A stretch of DNA of 64,000 bases, taken from the NCBI RefSeq assembly GCF_001307105.1, contig NZ_LGYN01000026.1, forward strand, positions 1 to 64,000, read 5' to 3'. The DNA is from Bacillus australimaris. Its GTDB lineage: Bacteria; Bacillota; Bacilli; Bacillales; Bacillaceae. The position numbers and the translations under genes are program-made. The notes under the pieces were generated by a model. That model was not told the DNA's origin. It was given only the letters and a program-made list of their open reading frames with translations, and did no database searches. Positions 26,752 to 36,867 of the stretch are shown here, piece by piece (position 1 is the first letter of the stretch; every line of letters starts with the position of its first letter).

Positions 26752-28653
26752 TCACATCACCCGTTTAAACATTTTCTCCATTTCATAGGTCGAGTGATGA
26801 ATGATGATTGGCCGGCCGTGCGGACAGGTGAATGGGTCCTTCGTTTGCCGGAGTTCATCTAACAAGGCTTTGATTTCATCATGACGCAAATGACGATTTG
26901 CTTTGATTGAGCCTTTACAGCTCATCATAATGGCCGCTTCTTCTCTTAGTTTCTTGATATCAACACGCTTTTCATCCAGCACTTGCTCTATAATCTCTTC
27001 GATCAGTTCAGCCTCTTCACCTTTCGGAAACCACTGGGGATGCGAACGAACGATGTAGCTTCCAGATCCGAAAGGCTCTAAGAAGACACCCACTTTCGCT
27101 AAAATATCCATATGCTCTTCAATAATCAGTATATCGTTTTTCGAGTAGTGAAATGTTAATGGGACAAGCATTTCTTGCACTTCCTGTTCAATCTCTCCTA
27201 CCTTCTCACGATAATACTCATACTTGATTCGCTCTTGAGCCGCATGCTGATCTATGATATAAAGCCCTTGTTCATTTTGAGCCAAAATATATGTGCCATG
27301 CATTTGCCCAATTGGATACATCACAGGAACACGTTCGTTTTCTGGAATCGTTTCTGTAACATCTTCTTTTAGTACTGTCTCTTCATATTCAAGTGAAGCT
27401 GCGGATTCCTCTAAATGAACATTCTCAGCTGGAGCTTCTTCATAAAATGTGGGGGATGATGCTCCCTGCTTCTCCTGCTCAGGCATCTCGTCTGATGCGG
27501 CTTGGCTTGTCTCGTATACAAACGATTCGAGCGGCTCCGGCTGATAGGATCGCGGTGATTCCGTCCGGATTGGGGTTCCTTGTTTCGCATCAAAGGTTAA
27601 GGATTGCTGCTCATTTTTCACTGATGGCATTGGTGCTTTTTTTGGCACTGAAGCGCTTGGAATGAGCTGCTGCTTTTGAAATACTTCCTTAATTCCTTGT
27701 TTAATCAGCTCATGAAGTTCCTGCTCTTTACTTAGTCTCACTTCAAGCTTCGAGGGATGAACGTTCACATCAACTAAAATTGGATCCATCTTCATCTCAA
27801 TAAATGTAATCGGATGGCGGCCAATCGGAAGCAGTGTGTGATATCCTTCATGGATCGCTTTCACAAGAGGAAAATGCTTGACATATCTCCCGTTTACAAC
27901 AGAAGACATATAATTCCGTGATGCTCTTGTCACTTCTGGTAAGGAAATATAGCCTTTCACTTCAAAATCAAGCGATTGGACGTGAAGCAGCAGCATTTTT
28001 TTCGCCACAGCTGTCCCGTAAATGGCCGCAAGCACATGACGGACATCTCCGTTTCCATTCGTCTGAAGCAGGACTTTCCCTTGATGACGCAAGCGGATCG
28101 ATACTTCTGGATGAGCTAGCGCAATTCGGTTCACAACATCTGATATATTCCCAAGCTCCGTATGAACGGTTTTCATATATTTTAGGCGGGCTGGCGTATT
28201 GTAGAATAAGTTGGTGACCACAATTTCCGTACCGCGGCGGCCAGAGGTTTTTTTCTCTGATATGATCTTCCCGCCTTGCAGAGCTAGATGTGTCCCAGCT
28301 CCTTCACCAGTACTTGTCTTCATTTCTAAATGAGAAACAGATGCGATACTTGGCAGCGCCTCACCTCTGAATCCGAGGGTTCTTACACGGAACAGATCAT
28401 TTTCATCTTTGATTTTACTCGTTGCATGACGCTGGAAGGCGAGCTTACAATCTTCAGCATCGATTCCAACACCATTGTCAATGATTCTAATAGAAGAAAG
28501 ACCTGCTTCTTCTACATCGATTTCAATGACTGTACTTTTTGCATCGATCGCATTTTCTACAAGCTCCTTTACGACAGAAGCCGGGCGCTCAACCACTTCA
28601 CCTGCAGCAATTTTATTGGATAGGTCATCGGATAACTGAATAATCTTTGCCAT
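26752..28653 (-). CDS. mutL: DNA mismatch repair endonuclease MutL
   Basis: The 633-residue protein has an N-terminal GHKL ATPase ([11 protein letters not shown] near residue 32, [19 protein letters not shown]), a long variable linker (about 340-450) and a C-terminal nuclease domain with [12 protein letters not shown] (the DQHAx2Ex4E metal motif), [10 protein letters not shown] and CPHGRP. It nicks the new strand after MutS recognises a mismatch, as usual in bacteria without MutH. It lies 21 bases after mutS in one operon and ends at a shared terminator. Confidence 0.97.
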   Translation of the reverse strand: MAKIIQLSDDLSNKIAAGEVVERPASVVKELVENAIDAKSTVIEIDVEEAGLSSIRIIDNGVGIDAEDCKLAFQRHATSKIKDENDLFRVRTLGFRGEALPSIASVSHLEMKTSTGEGAGTHLALQGGKIISEKKTSGRRGTEIVVTNLFYNTPARLKYMKTVHTELGNISDVVNRIALAHPEVSIRLRHQGKVLLQTNGNGDVRHVLAAIYGTAVAKKMLLLHVQSLDFEVKGYISLPEVTRASRNYMSSVVNGRYVKHFPLVKAIHEGYHTLLPIGRHPITFIEMKMDPILVDVNVHPSKLEVRLSKEQELHELIKQGIKEVFQKQQLIPSASVPKKAPMPSVKNEQQSLTFDAKQGTPIRTESPRSYQPEPLESFVYETSQAASDEMPEQEKQGASSPTFYEEAPAENVHLEESAASLEYEETVLKEDVTETIPENERVPVMYPIGQMHGTYILAQNEQGLYIIDQHAAQERIKYEYYREKVGEIEQEVQEMLVPLTFHYSKNDILIIEEHMDILAKVGVFLEPFGSGSYIVRSHPQWFPKGEEAELIEEIIEQVLDEKRVDIKKLREEAAIMMSCKGSIKANRHLRHDEIKALLDELRQTKDPFTCPHGRPIIIHHSTYEMEKMFKRVM

Positions 28654-28674
28654 TTTTGCTCACCTCACCTTACA

Positions 28675-31251
28675 TTATAATTTCTTTTGCAATTCATATA
28701 GCTTTGTCATGGCTTCAAGCGGCGTCATATCCATCAGGTTGTATGACTTTAATTCGTCGATGACCGCTTGATCTTTCTGTTTCAAAGCAGCTTTCGTTTG
28801 CGGTTTTTCATCTACTTCAAAGAAGGAAAGCTGCTGTTTTTCCTCAGCCTTTTTTGCTTTTGGTGCTGCAGATACATGCGGGGTCACGTCATGTGAACCG
28901 CTCTCAAGCTCCGTTAAGATGGTCTGAGCTCTATTAATGATCGCATCAGGTAATTCAGCCAGCTGCGCTACATGGATACCATAGCTTTTATCAGCTGCAC
29001 CTTCTTTGATTTGATGTAAGAAAACGACCGTTCCCTCATGCTCTTCAGCTCGCACATGAACATTTTTCAGCTCGCTTAATTGCGATTCAAGAACCGTGAG
29101 CTCATGGTAATGTGTAGAGAATAGCGTTTTCGCCCCAATATGATCATGAACAAATTCAATGATCGCCTGCGCAAGCGCCATTCCATCATAAGTGCTTGTC
29201 CCGCGGCCAATTTCATCAAATAAAATCAAGCTGTTTTTCGTTGCGTGCACCATCGCATTTTTCGCTTCAAGCATCTCTACCATAAAAGTACTTTGACCAG
29301 AAATCAAATCATCTGCCGCACCAATGCGTGTAAAGATTTGATCAAAGATCGGAAGAGTCGCTTTTGATGCAGGCACGAAGCAGCCGATCTGCGCAAGAAT
29401 CGAGGTGAGTGCCATTTGTCTCATATACGTACTTTTCCCTGACATATTCGGTCCAGTGATGAGTAAGGTTTGTCTACCTTTTCCCATCTGGCAGTCATTC
29501 GGCACATATTCTTGGTGATCCAGCACTTTTTCAACGACAGGGTGGCGCCCATCTGTGACATCTACTTCATCCTTTGAGAATTCCGGACGGATATAACGGC
29601 GTTTTTCACTGACAGTCGCAAAACATTGAAGCGCATCCAGCTCACTCATTTGTTTTGCAAGCAGCTGTAATCTAGGAATATAGGCTTTCACTTGCTCTCT
29701 GAGAGCTGTAAAGAGCTCATATTCCAATTCGTTAATATTTGATTCTGCTTCAAGAATCAGTGCTTCTTTTTCTTTTAATTCAGGTGTGATATACCGCTCT
29801 GCATTGGCAAGCGTTTGTTTTCTTTCATAACGGCCTTCCTCCAGCAGATGTGTATTCGCGCGTGTCACTTCGATATAATAACCAAACACTTTATTAAACC
29901 CGACTTTTAAGGAGCGAATGCCGGTATATTCTCTTTCTTGCTGTTCAAGCCGTGCAATCCAGTCCTTTCCGTTTCTGCTAGCATCACGATACTCATCCAA
30001 TTTTGCATTGTAGCCGTCTTTAATCAAATTGCCTTCTTTTATCGTCATCGGCGGATTTTCATAAAGGGCTCCTTCTAATAATTCAAGCAAGTCACCACAA
30101 GGGTCAATCTCATTCGCTCTTGATTTTGCCATTTCCTCTGGCAGTGAATGAACGAGGTGTTTAATATCTGGTACTTGTTTTAAGGATTCCTTGAGCTGAA
30201 TGAGGTCACGGGCATTCACGTTTCCAAATGCCACGCGGCCCGCTAGTCGCTCAAGATCATATACTTGCTTTAACCGCTCGCGCAGATCCTCTCGCTCGAA
30301 GAAATGATCCATCAGAATTTGCACCATTTCCTGGCGCTCCTTGATTTGCGAAAGGCGAATTAACGGCCGGTCGATCCATTGCTTGAGCAGTCTGCCGCCC
30401 ATCGCTGTTTTTGTTTCATCTAACAGCCATAATAAAGAGCCTTTTTTGCTTTTTGAACGAATGGTTTCTGTTAATTCAAGGTTTCGTTTTGAGTAAAGAT
30501 CGATTTTCATCGTTTGTTCAAGCTCAAACACTTCAACTTGCTGAAGGTGATCTAAACTTCTCTTTTGCGTTCTTCTTAAATAGGCATATAGTGTTAAAAA
30601 TGCTGATTTCAGATGATGATCAAGGTGGGAAACGAGTCGCTCAGCTTCCTCTATTAATTCATCACTATCTTCGTATGAAATGGTCGCCTGGCAGCGTTCT
30701 TTCAGGGTTTTTACTGTTTCCTCATCCAGCTGCTTTGACACTACAATTTCTTTTGCACCGACAGAATAAATTTCTGATACAACTTCATCTAATCGATGAA
30801 TGAAACCAGCCATGTTTTCCCCTGTTGATAAATCAGAAAGCGCAAGACCATATCCATTTTGAAAGCTGGTAACAGACGCAATGAAGTTGTTCTCGTTTTC
30901 ACTTAAGCCTTTACCATCCATGACGGTACCAGGTGTAATCAGTTGAACGACTTCTCTTTTGACCACACCTTTTGCCGTTTTAGGGTCTTCCACCTGCTCG
31001 CAAATGGCGACTTTGTAGCCCTTTGAAATCAATTGTTCTATGTATCCAGAAGCAGAATGATAAGGAACGCCGCACATTGGAATTGTACCGCCGTCTCTGC
31101 TTGTTAATGTAATTTCTAGTTCTTGTGCCGCTTCTTTTGCATCATCAAAAAACATCTCATAAAAATCGCCTAAACGAAAAAATAAAAAGGCATCTTGATA
31201 ATCTGCCTTGATCTTTAAATATTGCTGTATCATGGGCGTATAACTTGCCAT
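28675..31251 (-). CDS. mutS: DNA mismatch recognition protein MutS
   Basis: The 858-residue protein recognises mispaired bases. The N-terminal domain has the mismatch-contacting GDFYEMF (Phe-x-Glu, near residue 28) and MCGVPYHS; the ATPase domain has Walker A GPNMSGKS (near 605), Walker [14 protein letters not shown] and [11 protein letters not shown]-terminal beta-clamp-type QLSFF motif lies near residue 818, consistent with recruitment by DnaN. mutL follows in the same operon and cotE precedes it. Confidence 0.97.
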   Translation of the reverse strand: MASYTPMIQQYLKIKADYQDAFLFFRLGDFYEMFFDDAKEAAQELEITLTSRDGGTIPMCGVPYHSASGYIEQLISKGYKVAICEQVEDPKTAKGVVKREVVQLITPGTVMDGKGLSENENNFIASVTSFQNGYGLALSDLSTGENMAGFIHRLDEVVSEIYSVGAKEIVVSKQLDEETVKTLKERCQATISYEDSDELIEEAERLVSHLDHHLKSAFLTLYAYLRRTQKRSLDHLQQVEVFELEQTMKIDLYSKRNLELTETIRSKSKKGSLLWLLDETKTAMGGRLLKQWIDRPLIRLSQIKERQEMVQILMDHFFEREDLRERLKQVYDLERLAGRVAFGNVNARDLIQLKESLKQVPDIKHLVHSLPEEMAKSRANEIDPCGDLLELLEGALYENPPMTIKEGNLIKDGYNAKLDEYRDASRNGKDWIARLEQQEREYTGIRSLKVGFNKVFGYYIEVTRANTHLLEEGRYERKQTLANAERYITPELKEKEALILEAESNINELEYELFTALREQVKAYIPRLQLLAKQMSELDALQCFATVSEKRRYIRPEFSKDEVDVTDGRHPVVEKVLDHQEYVPNDCQMGKGRQTLLITGPNMSGKSTYMRQMALTSILAQIGCFVPASKATLPIFDQIFTRIGAADDLISGQSTFMVEMLEAKNAMVHATKNSLILFDEIGRGTSTYDGMALAQAIIEFVHDHIGAKTLFSTHYHELTVLESQLSELKNVHVRAEEHEGTVVFLHQIKEGAADKSYGIHVAQLAELPDAIINRAQTILTELESGSHDVTPHVSAAPKAKKAEEKQQLSFFEVDEKPQTKAALKQKDQAVIDELKSYNLMDMTPLEAMTKLYELQKKL

Positions 31252-31339
31252 ATTTCTAATCCCTCACTATATTACTTTCGAATTCATACCATCTTACATT
31301 ATAGCATAAAAATTCCCCTTTTTTCTCCTAGATCAGACA

Positions 31340-31370
31340 CAAAAAAACTAGGGGGATATGCGCCCTAGTC
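31340..31370 (-). terminator. terminator of cotE
   Basis: ACTAGGG / CCCTAGT stem with a nine-base loop is followed by TTTTTTTG on the minus strand, separating cotE from mutS. Confidence 0.75.
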
Positions 31371-31375
31371 ATTTA

Positions 31376-31921
31376 TTACTCTTCTGGATCACCTGCTAGG
31401 AATTCTGGATGTATATCCTCTAACTCCTCATCCACCTCTTCTTCCCACTCATGATCATCTTTTTCTTTCCAGCTTGAATCGACCTCTACGACAATTTTTG
31501 TTTCTCCCACTACTTCAGCAATGAATTCACGCTCTGCCTGAACGATAATTTTATTGCCATTAGGAGAAATAGTCACTTCTAAGCAATTCGGCTGCTGCAG
31601 CACTTTTGCAATCACTTCATGCTCATCATCAAGGAAATTTTTATCTTTATATCTCAGTTTGATGATGTCAACATATTTCACACGCTCTGTGACGACTTCT
31701 GTTTTTGTGTTGTCTGCGTATGAGTACCATACGTTAATATCAAATGTTCCTTCGATCTCAACAGTTTTACCGACCTTTTCAGCATCATACTTATGATTAA
31801 TGATCCAACCACCTAGGATACTGGTTGGTTTTTGCGATGGAGAAATGGTGTGTGTGCTTTGGGTGAATTTCCTCCCTTTTGCAACCACCGCTTTTGTAAT
31901 AATTTCTCTGTATTCAGACAT
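31376..31921 (-). CDS. cotE: outer spore coat morphogenetic protein CotE
   Basis: The 181-residue protein directs assembly of the outer spore coat. It starts [21 protein letters not shown], contains [11 protein letters not shown] and [15 protein letters not shown], and ends in a very acidic tail ([22 protein letters not shown]), all as in B. subtilis CotE of the same length. The ribosome site AAGGAGGCATGCCGG precedes the ATG. It is encoded upstream of mutSL on the same strand but separated by a terminator. In B. subtilis it has sigma-E and sigma-K promoters; I could not fix them here. Confidence 0.95.
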   Translation of the reverse strand: MSEYREIITKAVVAKGRKFTQSTHTISPSQKPTSILGGWIINHKYDAEKVGKTVEIEGTFDINVWYSYADNTKTEVVTERVKYVDIIKLRYKDKNFLDDEHEVIAKVLQQPNCLEVTISPNGNKIIVQAEREFIAEVVGETKIVVEVDSSWKEKDDHEWEEEVDEELEDIHPEFLAGDPEE

Positions 31922-31955
31922 TCCGGCATGCCTCCTTGTTCTTGATCGTTTTATC

Positions 31956-32045
31956 TTATGCTGGGCATTCGTCTAGTGTGTCACGATTTTGAACTTCATG
32001 TTCAATTAATTTCATTTCTGTTTCAGTGTATGCATGGTCGCCCAT
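31956..32045 (-). CDS. possible 29-residue peptide just upstream of cotE
   Basis: The frame encodes [18 protein letters not shown] and ends DTLDECPA, 34 bases before cotE, after a weak CAAGG ribosome site. The frame stays open 30 codons further upstream but without an ATG. Its coherent, protein-like composition suggests a leader peptide or the tail of a decayed gene. Confidence 0.3.
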   Translation of the reverse strand: MGDHAYTETEMKLIEHEVQNRDTLDECPA

Positions 32046-32091
32046 AAACTTGCCTTGAAAATTGGAAAAGTTGGAGAGTGTGAGATTGGGG

Positions 32092-32120
32092 TTGACTGGA
32101 ATGGTGTCATTTGATGTAAT
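32092..32120 (+). promoter_or_regulatory. sigma-A-like promoter for a small plus-strand gene
   Basis: TTGACT (32092-32097) and TGTAAT (32115-32120) are 17 bases apart. A strong ribosome site and a short frame follow. Confidence 0.55.
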
Positions 32121-32158
32121 GAAGATAGTAGCCCTTCTTTATATAGGGAGGGGATTTT

Positions 32159-32233
32159 ATGAGAGAGTTTCATATTGTAATAAATATTTTTGGAGTAAGC
32201 ATTGAGTTTCAATTCAAATCTTTTAATCTGTAA
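32159..32233 (+). CDS. possible 24-residue amphipathic peptide
   Basis: The frame MREFHIVINIFGVSIEFQF ending KSFNL starts five bases after AGGGAGGGG, has a TTGACT-N17-TGTAAT promoter 40 bases upstream, and could use the GC-rich terminator at 32303-32330. It alternates hydrophobic and charged residues, as in membrane-active or regulatory peptides. It runs opposite to cotE and ricA and overlaps no recognised gene. No family is known to me. Confidence 0.4.
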   Translation: MREFHIVINIFGVSIEFQFKSFNL

Positions 32234-32302
32234 AATCAATTCATTCTTAGTTGATAACACATCAATAGTAGCAAAATACAAATAACATATATTCTATATA
32301 AT

Positions 32303-32330
32303 AAAAAACCCCGCATCTGCGGGGTTTTCT
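32303..32330. terminator. bidirectional terminator downstream of ricA
   Basis: AACCCCGCA / TGCGGGGTT stem with a two-base loop and T tracts on both strands. Confidence 0.8.
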
Positions 32331-32764
32331 CATTTAATGGAGCAACTTGGTGATGAGTTTTTCACTTTTGAACCGGTTTCTCCTAATAAAAGGTCGCCGC
32401 CGGTTGAAAGAATAATTTCATCCGTTACTTGATTAGAAATCGTATGTGCGACAAGCTGAAGAAGGGAGTTGACTTCCATTTGTGATTCTTTAAATTCTTG
32501 AATCACTGGGATTTCGTCCAGTTCCTCCTGCAGGGCGTCGATTTTTTCTTCGACTTGCTTTAAGGCTTCCTGTTTGCCGTAATGCTTTAAATTCACGGCT
32601 TGTTTTTGAAGTGCCTTAATTTGATTAATGATCGTCGCAATTTTTGTATTTTCATTGATTTGCGCTTCTGCTTTTTTGAAGAAATCCACTTCTTCTGTTT
32701 CAGAAATCATTTTAGCGAGCTCTCTTGCACGCTCGACAATGTCTTTCTTTGAATAAAGCGTCAT
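32330..32764 (-). CDS. ricA: RicA (YmcA), subunit of the RicAFT complex
   Basis: The 144-residue helical protein belongs to the YlbF/YmcA family. With RicF and RicT it forms a complex carrying iron-sulphur clusters that helps RNase Y mature operon mRNAs and supports competence, sporulation and biofilm formation. ARELAKMISETEEVDFFKKAE and the end LLLGETGSKVKNSSPSC, with a near-terminal cysteine, are visible. It follows miaB with one base between them, so the two are cotranscribed. RNase Y is encoded at 41460-43022 in this window. Confidence 0.93.
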   Translation of the reverse strand: MTLYSKKDIVERARELAKMISETEEVDFFKKAEAQINENTKIATIINQIKALQKQAVNLKHYGKQEALKQVEEKIDALQEELDEIPVIQEFKESQMEVNSLLQLVAHTISNQVTDEIILSTGGDLLLGETGSKVKNSSPSCSIK

Positions 32765-32765
32765 T

Positions 32766-34292
32766 TTAATTCACCTCGATAGCTTCTCCAACCATTTCTC
32801 CGTCAAGAGACCAAGTTTTCGCTTGTGTGATTTTCACTTTGACGATGTTGCCAATCGCTTCTTTTGGTGCTTTAAAATTCACAAGCTTGCTTTTACTTGT
32901 ATATCCGGCTAGGATCTCAGGGTTGTTTTTACTCTCACCCTCTACTAATACTTCGACAGTCTGCCCTTCATATTCCTTCATTTTTTTCGCAGAAATTTCA
33001 TTGACGAGTGCATTCAGGCGCTGCAGACGTTCCTTTTTCACACGCATTGGCACGTTGTCTTTCATTTTCGCTGCCGGTGTTCCTTCTCTTGGAGAATAAA
33101 TGAATGTATAAGCGGCATCAAACTCAACCTCGCGATAGAGGGAAAGTGTTTCTTCAAACTGCTCATCTGTTTCATTTGGGAAACCAACAATAATGTCCGT
33201 AGTTAATGAAGCATTCGGCATGGCTTCTTTGATTTTACGTACAAGATCAAGGTAGCGCTCGCGGTCATATTTTCTCGCCATGAGTTTCAGCACAGAAGAA
33301 CTTCCGGATTGAACTGGCAAATGAATATGATCAAGTAGGTTTCCGCCCTTAGCAAGCACTTCAATTAAGTAATCATCAAAGTCACGCGGGTGACTGGTTG
33401 TAAAACGGATTCGCGGAATATCAATTTTTCGCAGCTCATCCATCAGGTGGCCAAGACCATATTCCATATCCTCAAAATCTTTTCCATATGCATTCACGTT
33501 TTGACCAAGAAGGGTAATTTCCTTATATCCTTCAGCAGCTAAACGTCTAACTTCTTGAATAATTTCATCTGGGCGGCGGCTTCTTTCCTTGCCGCGCGTG
33601 TAAGGCACGATACAGTATGTACAGAATTTATCACAGCCGTACATAATATTTACCCAGCCCTTGATTTTCCCTTGACGAGCTCTCGGAAGGTTCTCAATCA
33701 CATCGCCTTCCTTCGACCAAACCTCAATCACCATTTCTTTTGAAAGATAGCATTCAGATAACAGCTCTGGCAGGCGGTGAATGTTGTGCGTGCCGAAAAT
33801 CAAGTCAACAAATGGATGCTTCTTCAAAATACGGTTAACGACAGATTCCTCTTGTGACATACATCCGCAGACACCTAAGATTAAATCTGGTTTTTCACGT
33901 TTTAATGCTTTTAAATGACCAAGCTCTCCGAACACTTTGTTTTCTGCATTCTCACGAATAGCACAAGTGTTTAATAAGATGACATTCGCATCTTCCGTTG
34001 AGTTCGTTGGTTCATAGCCAAGCGCCATAAAAATACCAGCCATCACTTCTGTGTCATGCTCATTCATTTGACAGCCATATGTGCGAATATAAAACTTGCG
34101 GCCGTTCCCTAACCCTTGAAACTGTTCGTCAATTTGAAATTGATTGTATTCGACTTCTTCTTTACCCCGTTTTTTTGCATCTTTTAAGGAAGGCGGAATG
34201 TACACAGCTTCAAAATATTTGCTGTAGTCCTTCTCGGATTTTTTGTCCGATGAACTCACTTGTCCGCTCGCTTTTCTCTGCTCTTCATTCAT
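32766..34292 (-). CDS. miaB: tRNA-2-methylthio-N6-dimethylallyladenosine synthase MiaB
   Basis: The 508-residue radical-SAM methylthiotransferase modifies i6A37 of tRNA made by MiaA. It has the N-terminal UPF0004 domain with cluster cysteines ([24 protein letters not shown]), the radical-SAM motif [11 protein letters not shown] (near 222-232) and a C-terminal TRAM domain (about 440-505). The N-terminus carries a 60-residue charged extension as in B. subtilis (509 residues). ricA follows directly. Confidence 0.96.
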   Translation of the reverse strand: MNEEQRKASGQVSSSDKKSEKDYSKYFEAVYIPPSLKDAKKRGKEEVEYNQFQIDEQFQGLGNGRKFYIRTYGCQMNEHDTEVMAGIFMALGYEPTNSTEDANVILLNTCAIRENAENKVFGELGHLKALKREKPDLILGVCGCMSQEESVVNRILKKHPFVDLIFGTHNIHRLPELLSECYLSKEMVIEVWSKEGDVIENLPRARQGKIKGWVNIMYGCDKFCTYCIVPYTRGKERSRRPDEIIQEVRRLAAEGYKEITLLGQNVNAYGKDFEDMEYGLGHLMDELRKIDIPRIRFTTSHPRDFDDYLIEVLAKGGNLLDHIHLPVQSGSSSVLKLMARKYDRERYLDLVRKIKEAMPNASLTTDIIVGFPNETDEQFEETLSLYREVEFDAAYTFIYSPREGTPAAKMKDNVPMRVKKERLQRLNALVNEISAKKMKEYEGQTVEVLVEGESKNNPEILAGYTSKSKLVNFKAPKEAIGNIVKVKITQAKTWSLDGEMVGEAIEVN

Positions 34293-34451
34293 GAATTTGT
34301 ACTCCTTTCAAACCAAGTTCCACCCTACAGTATAGACTATTTTGTAATGAATTGAAAATAAATTCATCTGCGGTTTTTCTATGAAAATTGCCTATTCAGC
34401 CGGACCGTCACGATCATTTTTCACAAAAAGAAAAAGAGAGTCTCTGCTCTC

Positions 34452-35630
34452 TCAATCAAGTATGTTCAATTTTTTTGCTTCTTCTTCGATTATCGTCAGT
34501 GCTCGGTCTAGTTCTTCTTTTGTATGCTCGGCTGTGATGATGGCTCTAATTCTTGCTTTTCCTTTTGCCACAGTCGGGAAGGCGATGCCTTGAGCAAATA
34601 CGCCTCGTTCTATTAAAGCCTTTGAAAAACGGAAAGTCAGTGCTTCGTCTCCAATCATGATTGGGATAATCGGTGTCTCTGTTGGGGCGACCTGGAATCC
34701 AAGGCGGATGACCTTTTCTTTAAAATAAGCAGCGTTCTCCCAAAGTGTATCGATTCGCTCCGGTTCATCTAACAGCACTTCAATCGCCTCTTCACACGCT
34801 CTAGTCACAGCTGGCGGATGTGAGGTGCTGAATAAAAACGGTCTTGCTTTATGTTTTAAATAATCAATTAAAACCGCTGAACCAGCCACATAGCCTCCAA
34901 GCACGCCAACAGCCTTACTAAGTGTCCCAACCTGAATGTGCACTCTGCCGTCGAGTTTAAAATGGTTGACTGTCCCGCGGCCATTCTCACCAAGCACGCC
35001 CGAGGCATGCGCATCGTCTACCATCACAAATGCATCATATGTTTCTGCAAGCCTGACAATCTCAGGAAGTGGAGCGATATCACCATCCATCGAGAACACA
35101 CCGTCTGTTACGATGAGACGGACGCGGTAATTCATAGATTTTTTTAAAATCTTCTCAAGCTCTTCCATATTGGAATGACCGTACACCTTTTTATCTGCTT
35201 TTGTTAATCGGATCCCATCGATAATTGAGGCATGATTCAGTTCATCCGAAATGACAATATCATCTTTTGTCAGGATACTTGATAGCACCCCCTGGTTCGT
35301 CGTAAAGCCTGATTGGAACACAAGGGCTGCCTCTGTCTTTTTAAATGCAGCGAGCTTTTTTTCAAGACGTTCATGCATTGTCATTGTGCCGGCGATGGTT
35401 CGTACGGATCCTGTCCCTGCACCGAATTCATCAATTGCCTCTTTTGCCGCTTTCATCAGCCTTGGATGTGAGCTGAGTCCTAGGTAGTTATTTGAGGAGA
35501 GTTGTATGACAGATTGTTCATTTAAAGTAACAGTGGATGATTGTTTTGAGTCGATCTCTTTCAATGTTTGGTGGGTGCCTTGCTCCTTCATTATTTCCAA
35601 TTCATCTTGTAAATACGTGAATTCCTTCAT
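34452..35630 (-). CDS. kbl: 2-amino-3-ketobutyrate CoA ligase (glycine C-acetyltransferase)
   Basis: The 392-residue PLP enzyme splits 2-amino-3-ketobutyrate with CoA into glycine and acetyl-CoA, the second step of threonine breakdown. It shows FQSGFTTNQGV, DELNHASIIDG, MVDDAHASGVLGENGRG and the PLP-lysine region VGTLSKAVGVLGGY. The start ATG at 35630 (MKEFTYLQDE) fits B. subtilis length exactly; AAAGGGGGAAG lies upstream inside the end of tdh, whose TGA overlaps the start region, so translation is coupled. tdh-kbl form one operon. Confidence 0.95.
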   Translation of the reverse strand: MKEFTYLQDELEIMKEQGTHQTLKEIDSKQSSTVTLNEQSVIQLSSNNYLGLSSHPRLMKAAKEAIDEFGAGTGSVRTIAGTMTMHERLEKKLAAFKKTEAALVFQSGFTTNQGVLSSILTKDDIVISDELNHASIIDGIRLTKADKKVYGHSNMEELEKILKKSMNYRVRLIVTDGVFSMDGDIAPLPEIVRLAETYDAFVMVDDAHASGVLGENGRGTVNHFKLDGRVHIQVGTLSKAVGVLGGYVAGSAVLIDYLKHKARPFLFSTSHPPAVTRACEEAIEVLLDEPERIDTLWENAAYFKEKVIRLGFQVAPTETPIIPIMIGDEALTFRFSKALIERGVFAQGIAFPTVAKGKARIRAIITAEHTKEELDRALTIIEEEAKKLNILD

Positions 35631-36694
35631 CATTTCTTCCCCCTTTGATATGATGGCATCATCAATACGACTTTGCCGCATGTACCGTTCCGCATGAGTT
35701 CAAATCCCTTTTCGAACTCTTCAAAAGGCAGCGTATGGGTGACAACTGGTTTTACATCAATGGTATTCGTTCTTAATAGCTCAGATACTTGACGCCACGT
35801 CTCAAACATTTTTCTCCCCGTGATCCCTTGCACGGTTAATCCCCTAAACACAATTTGATTCGTAATGTCAATTGTCACTGGTCGTTCTGGCAAGCTTAGT
35901 ATATTGACTTTCCCTCCATTTGCACAAGCTTCAAGTGCTTGATTAATGGCTGCTGGATGACCTGACATCTCACACATCACGTCTGCCCCTTCCATGCGCG
36001 TGAGCTGCTTAATGATCGCCACTGGATTATCTTTTCCGATATCCACGATATGGTCTGCACCCATTTTCCGGGCAAGATCCAGCCTGTATTCATTTTTATC
36101 AACAGCGAACACTTGGACAGCCCCAGAGGCTTTTGCAACAGCGATGGCCATTAAACCGATGGGTCCACAGCCAAAAATCGCCACTGATTTACCTGAAATA
36201 GGTGTGTGCAAAACTGTATGGACTGCATTGCCAAGCGGCTCTTGTATAGACGCAAGCTCTACTGGCATTTGAGCTGAATTGTGCCACACATTTTGTTCAG
36301 GTACTTTGACATATTCAGCAAAACAGCCATCAATGTCTACCCCTAAAATTTTCGTTTCACTGCACAGATGCTGCTGCCCAGTTAAACACATAGAGCACTG
36401 ATTACATACAACATGCGTCTCAGCCGATACAAAATCCCCTATTTTTGCTCGTGAGACTTGCTTCCCCGTCTTGACAACTTCACCTGTAAATTCATGTCCG
36501 AAAATATAGGGCGCTTTGACTCTGCCCTTTGCCCATTCATCCCAATTATAAATATGCACGTCTGTTCCGCATATCGAAGTGGCTTTCACTTTTATCAATA
36601 CTTCATCATCTTTGATTTCTGGAATCGGCATCTCCATCAGTACCGCTCCGTAAGCGCTTTCTTTTTTAACAATCGCTTTCATCGTTCCACACAT
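35630..36694 (-). CDS. tdh: L-threonine 3-dehydrogenase
   Basis: The 354-residue medium-chain dehydrogenase oxidises threonine to 2-amino-3-ketobutyrate with NAD+. Zinc and NAD motifs are clear: SICGTDVHIYNWDEW (catalytic Cys near 38-40), GHEFTGEV, the structural zinc cysteines CNQCSMCLTGQQHLC and the Rossmann GCGPIGLMA. I prefer the ATG at 36694, nine bases from AAAGGGG; an ATG four codons later is also possible. The stop codon overlaps the kbl start. Confidence 0.95.
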   Translation of the reverse strand: MCGTMKAIVKKESAYGAVLMEMPIPEIKDDEVLIKVKATSICGTDVHIYNWDEWAKGRVKAPYIFGHEFTGEVVKTGKQVSRAKIGDFVSAETHVVCNQCSMCLTGQQHLCSETKILGVDIDGCFAEYVKVPEQNVWHNSAQMPVELASIQEPLGNAVHTVLHTPISGKSVAIFGCGPIGLMAIAVAKASGAVQVFAVDKNEYRLDLARKMGADHIVDIGKDNPVAIIKQLTRMEGADVMCEMSGHPAAINQALEACANGGKVNILSLPERPVTIDITNQIVFRGLTVQGITGRKMFETWRQVSELLRTNTIDVKPVVTHTLPFEEFEKGFELMRNGTCGKVVLMMPSYQRGKK

Positions 36695-36822
36695 GACGTA
36701 CAACCCCTTTGTTAAAAAACTTCTCCCAATCAGATTTTAACACGTCTTATTTTAAGCGTAAACACCACTGTCCACTCTAAAAAAACAAATGAACACCCCA
36801 CATATTTTTTTGAATCTTTTTC

Positions 36823-36862
36823 TAAAAAAAAGCAAATCTCCGGTTGAAAGGAGATTCGCTTT
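36823..36862 (-). terminator. terminator of the RND pump gene
   Basis: AGCGAATCTCC / GGAGATTTGCT stem followed by TTTTTTT on the minus strand. Confidence 0.8.
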
Positions 36863-36867
36863 CATTG

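Noticed and set aside
32012-32281. 89-codon minus-strand frame between cotE and ricA
   Set aside because: No ribosome site or family; the other minus-strand phase is more protein-like, and a plus-strand promoter and ribosome site better explain the region.
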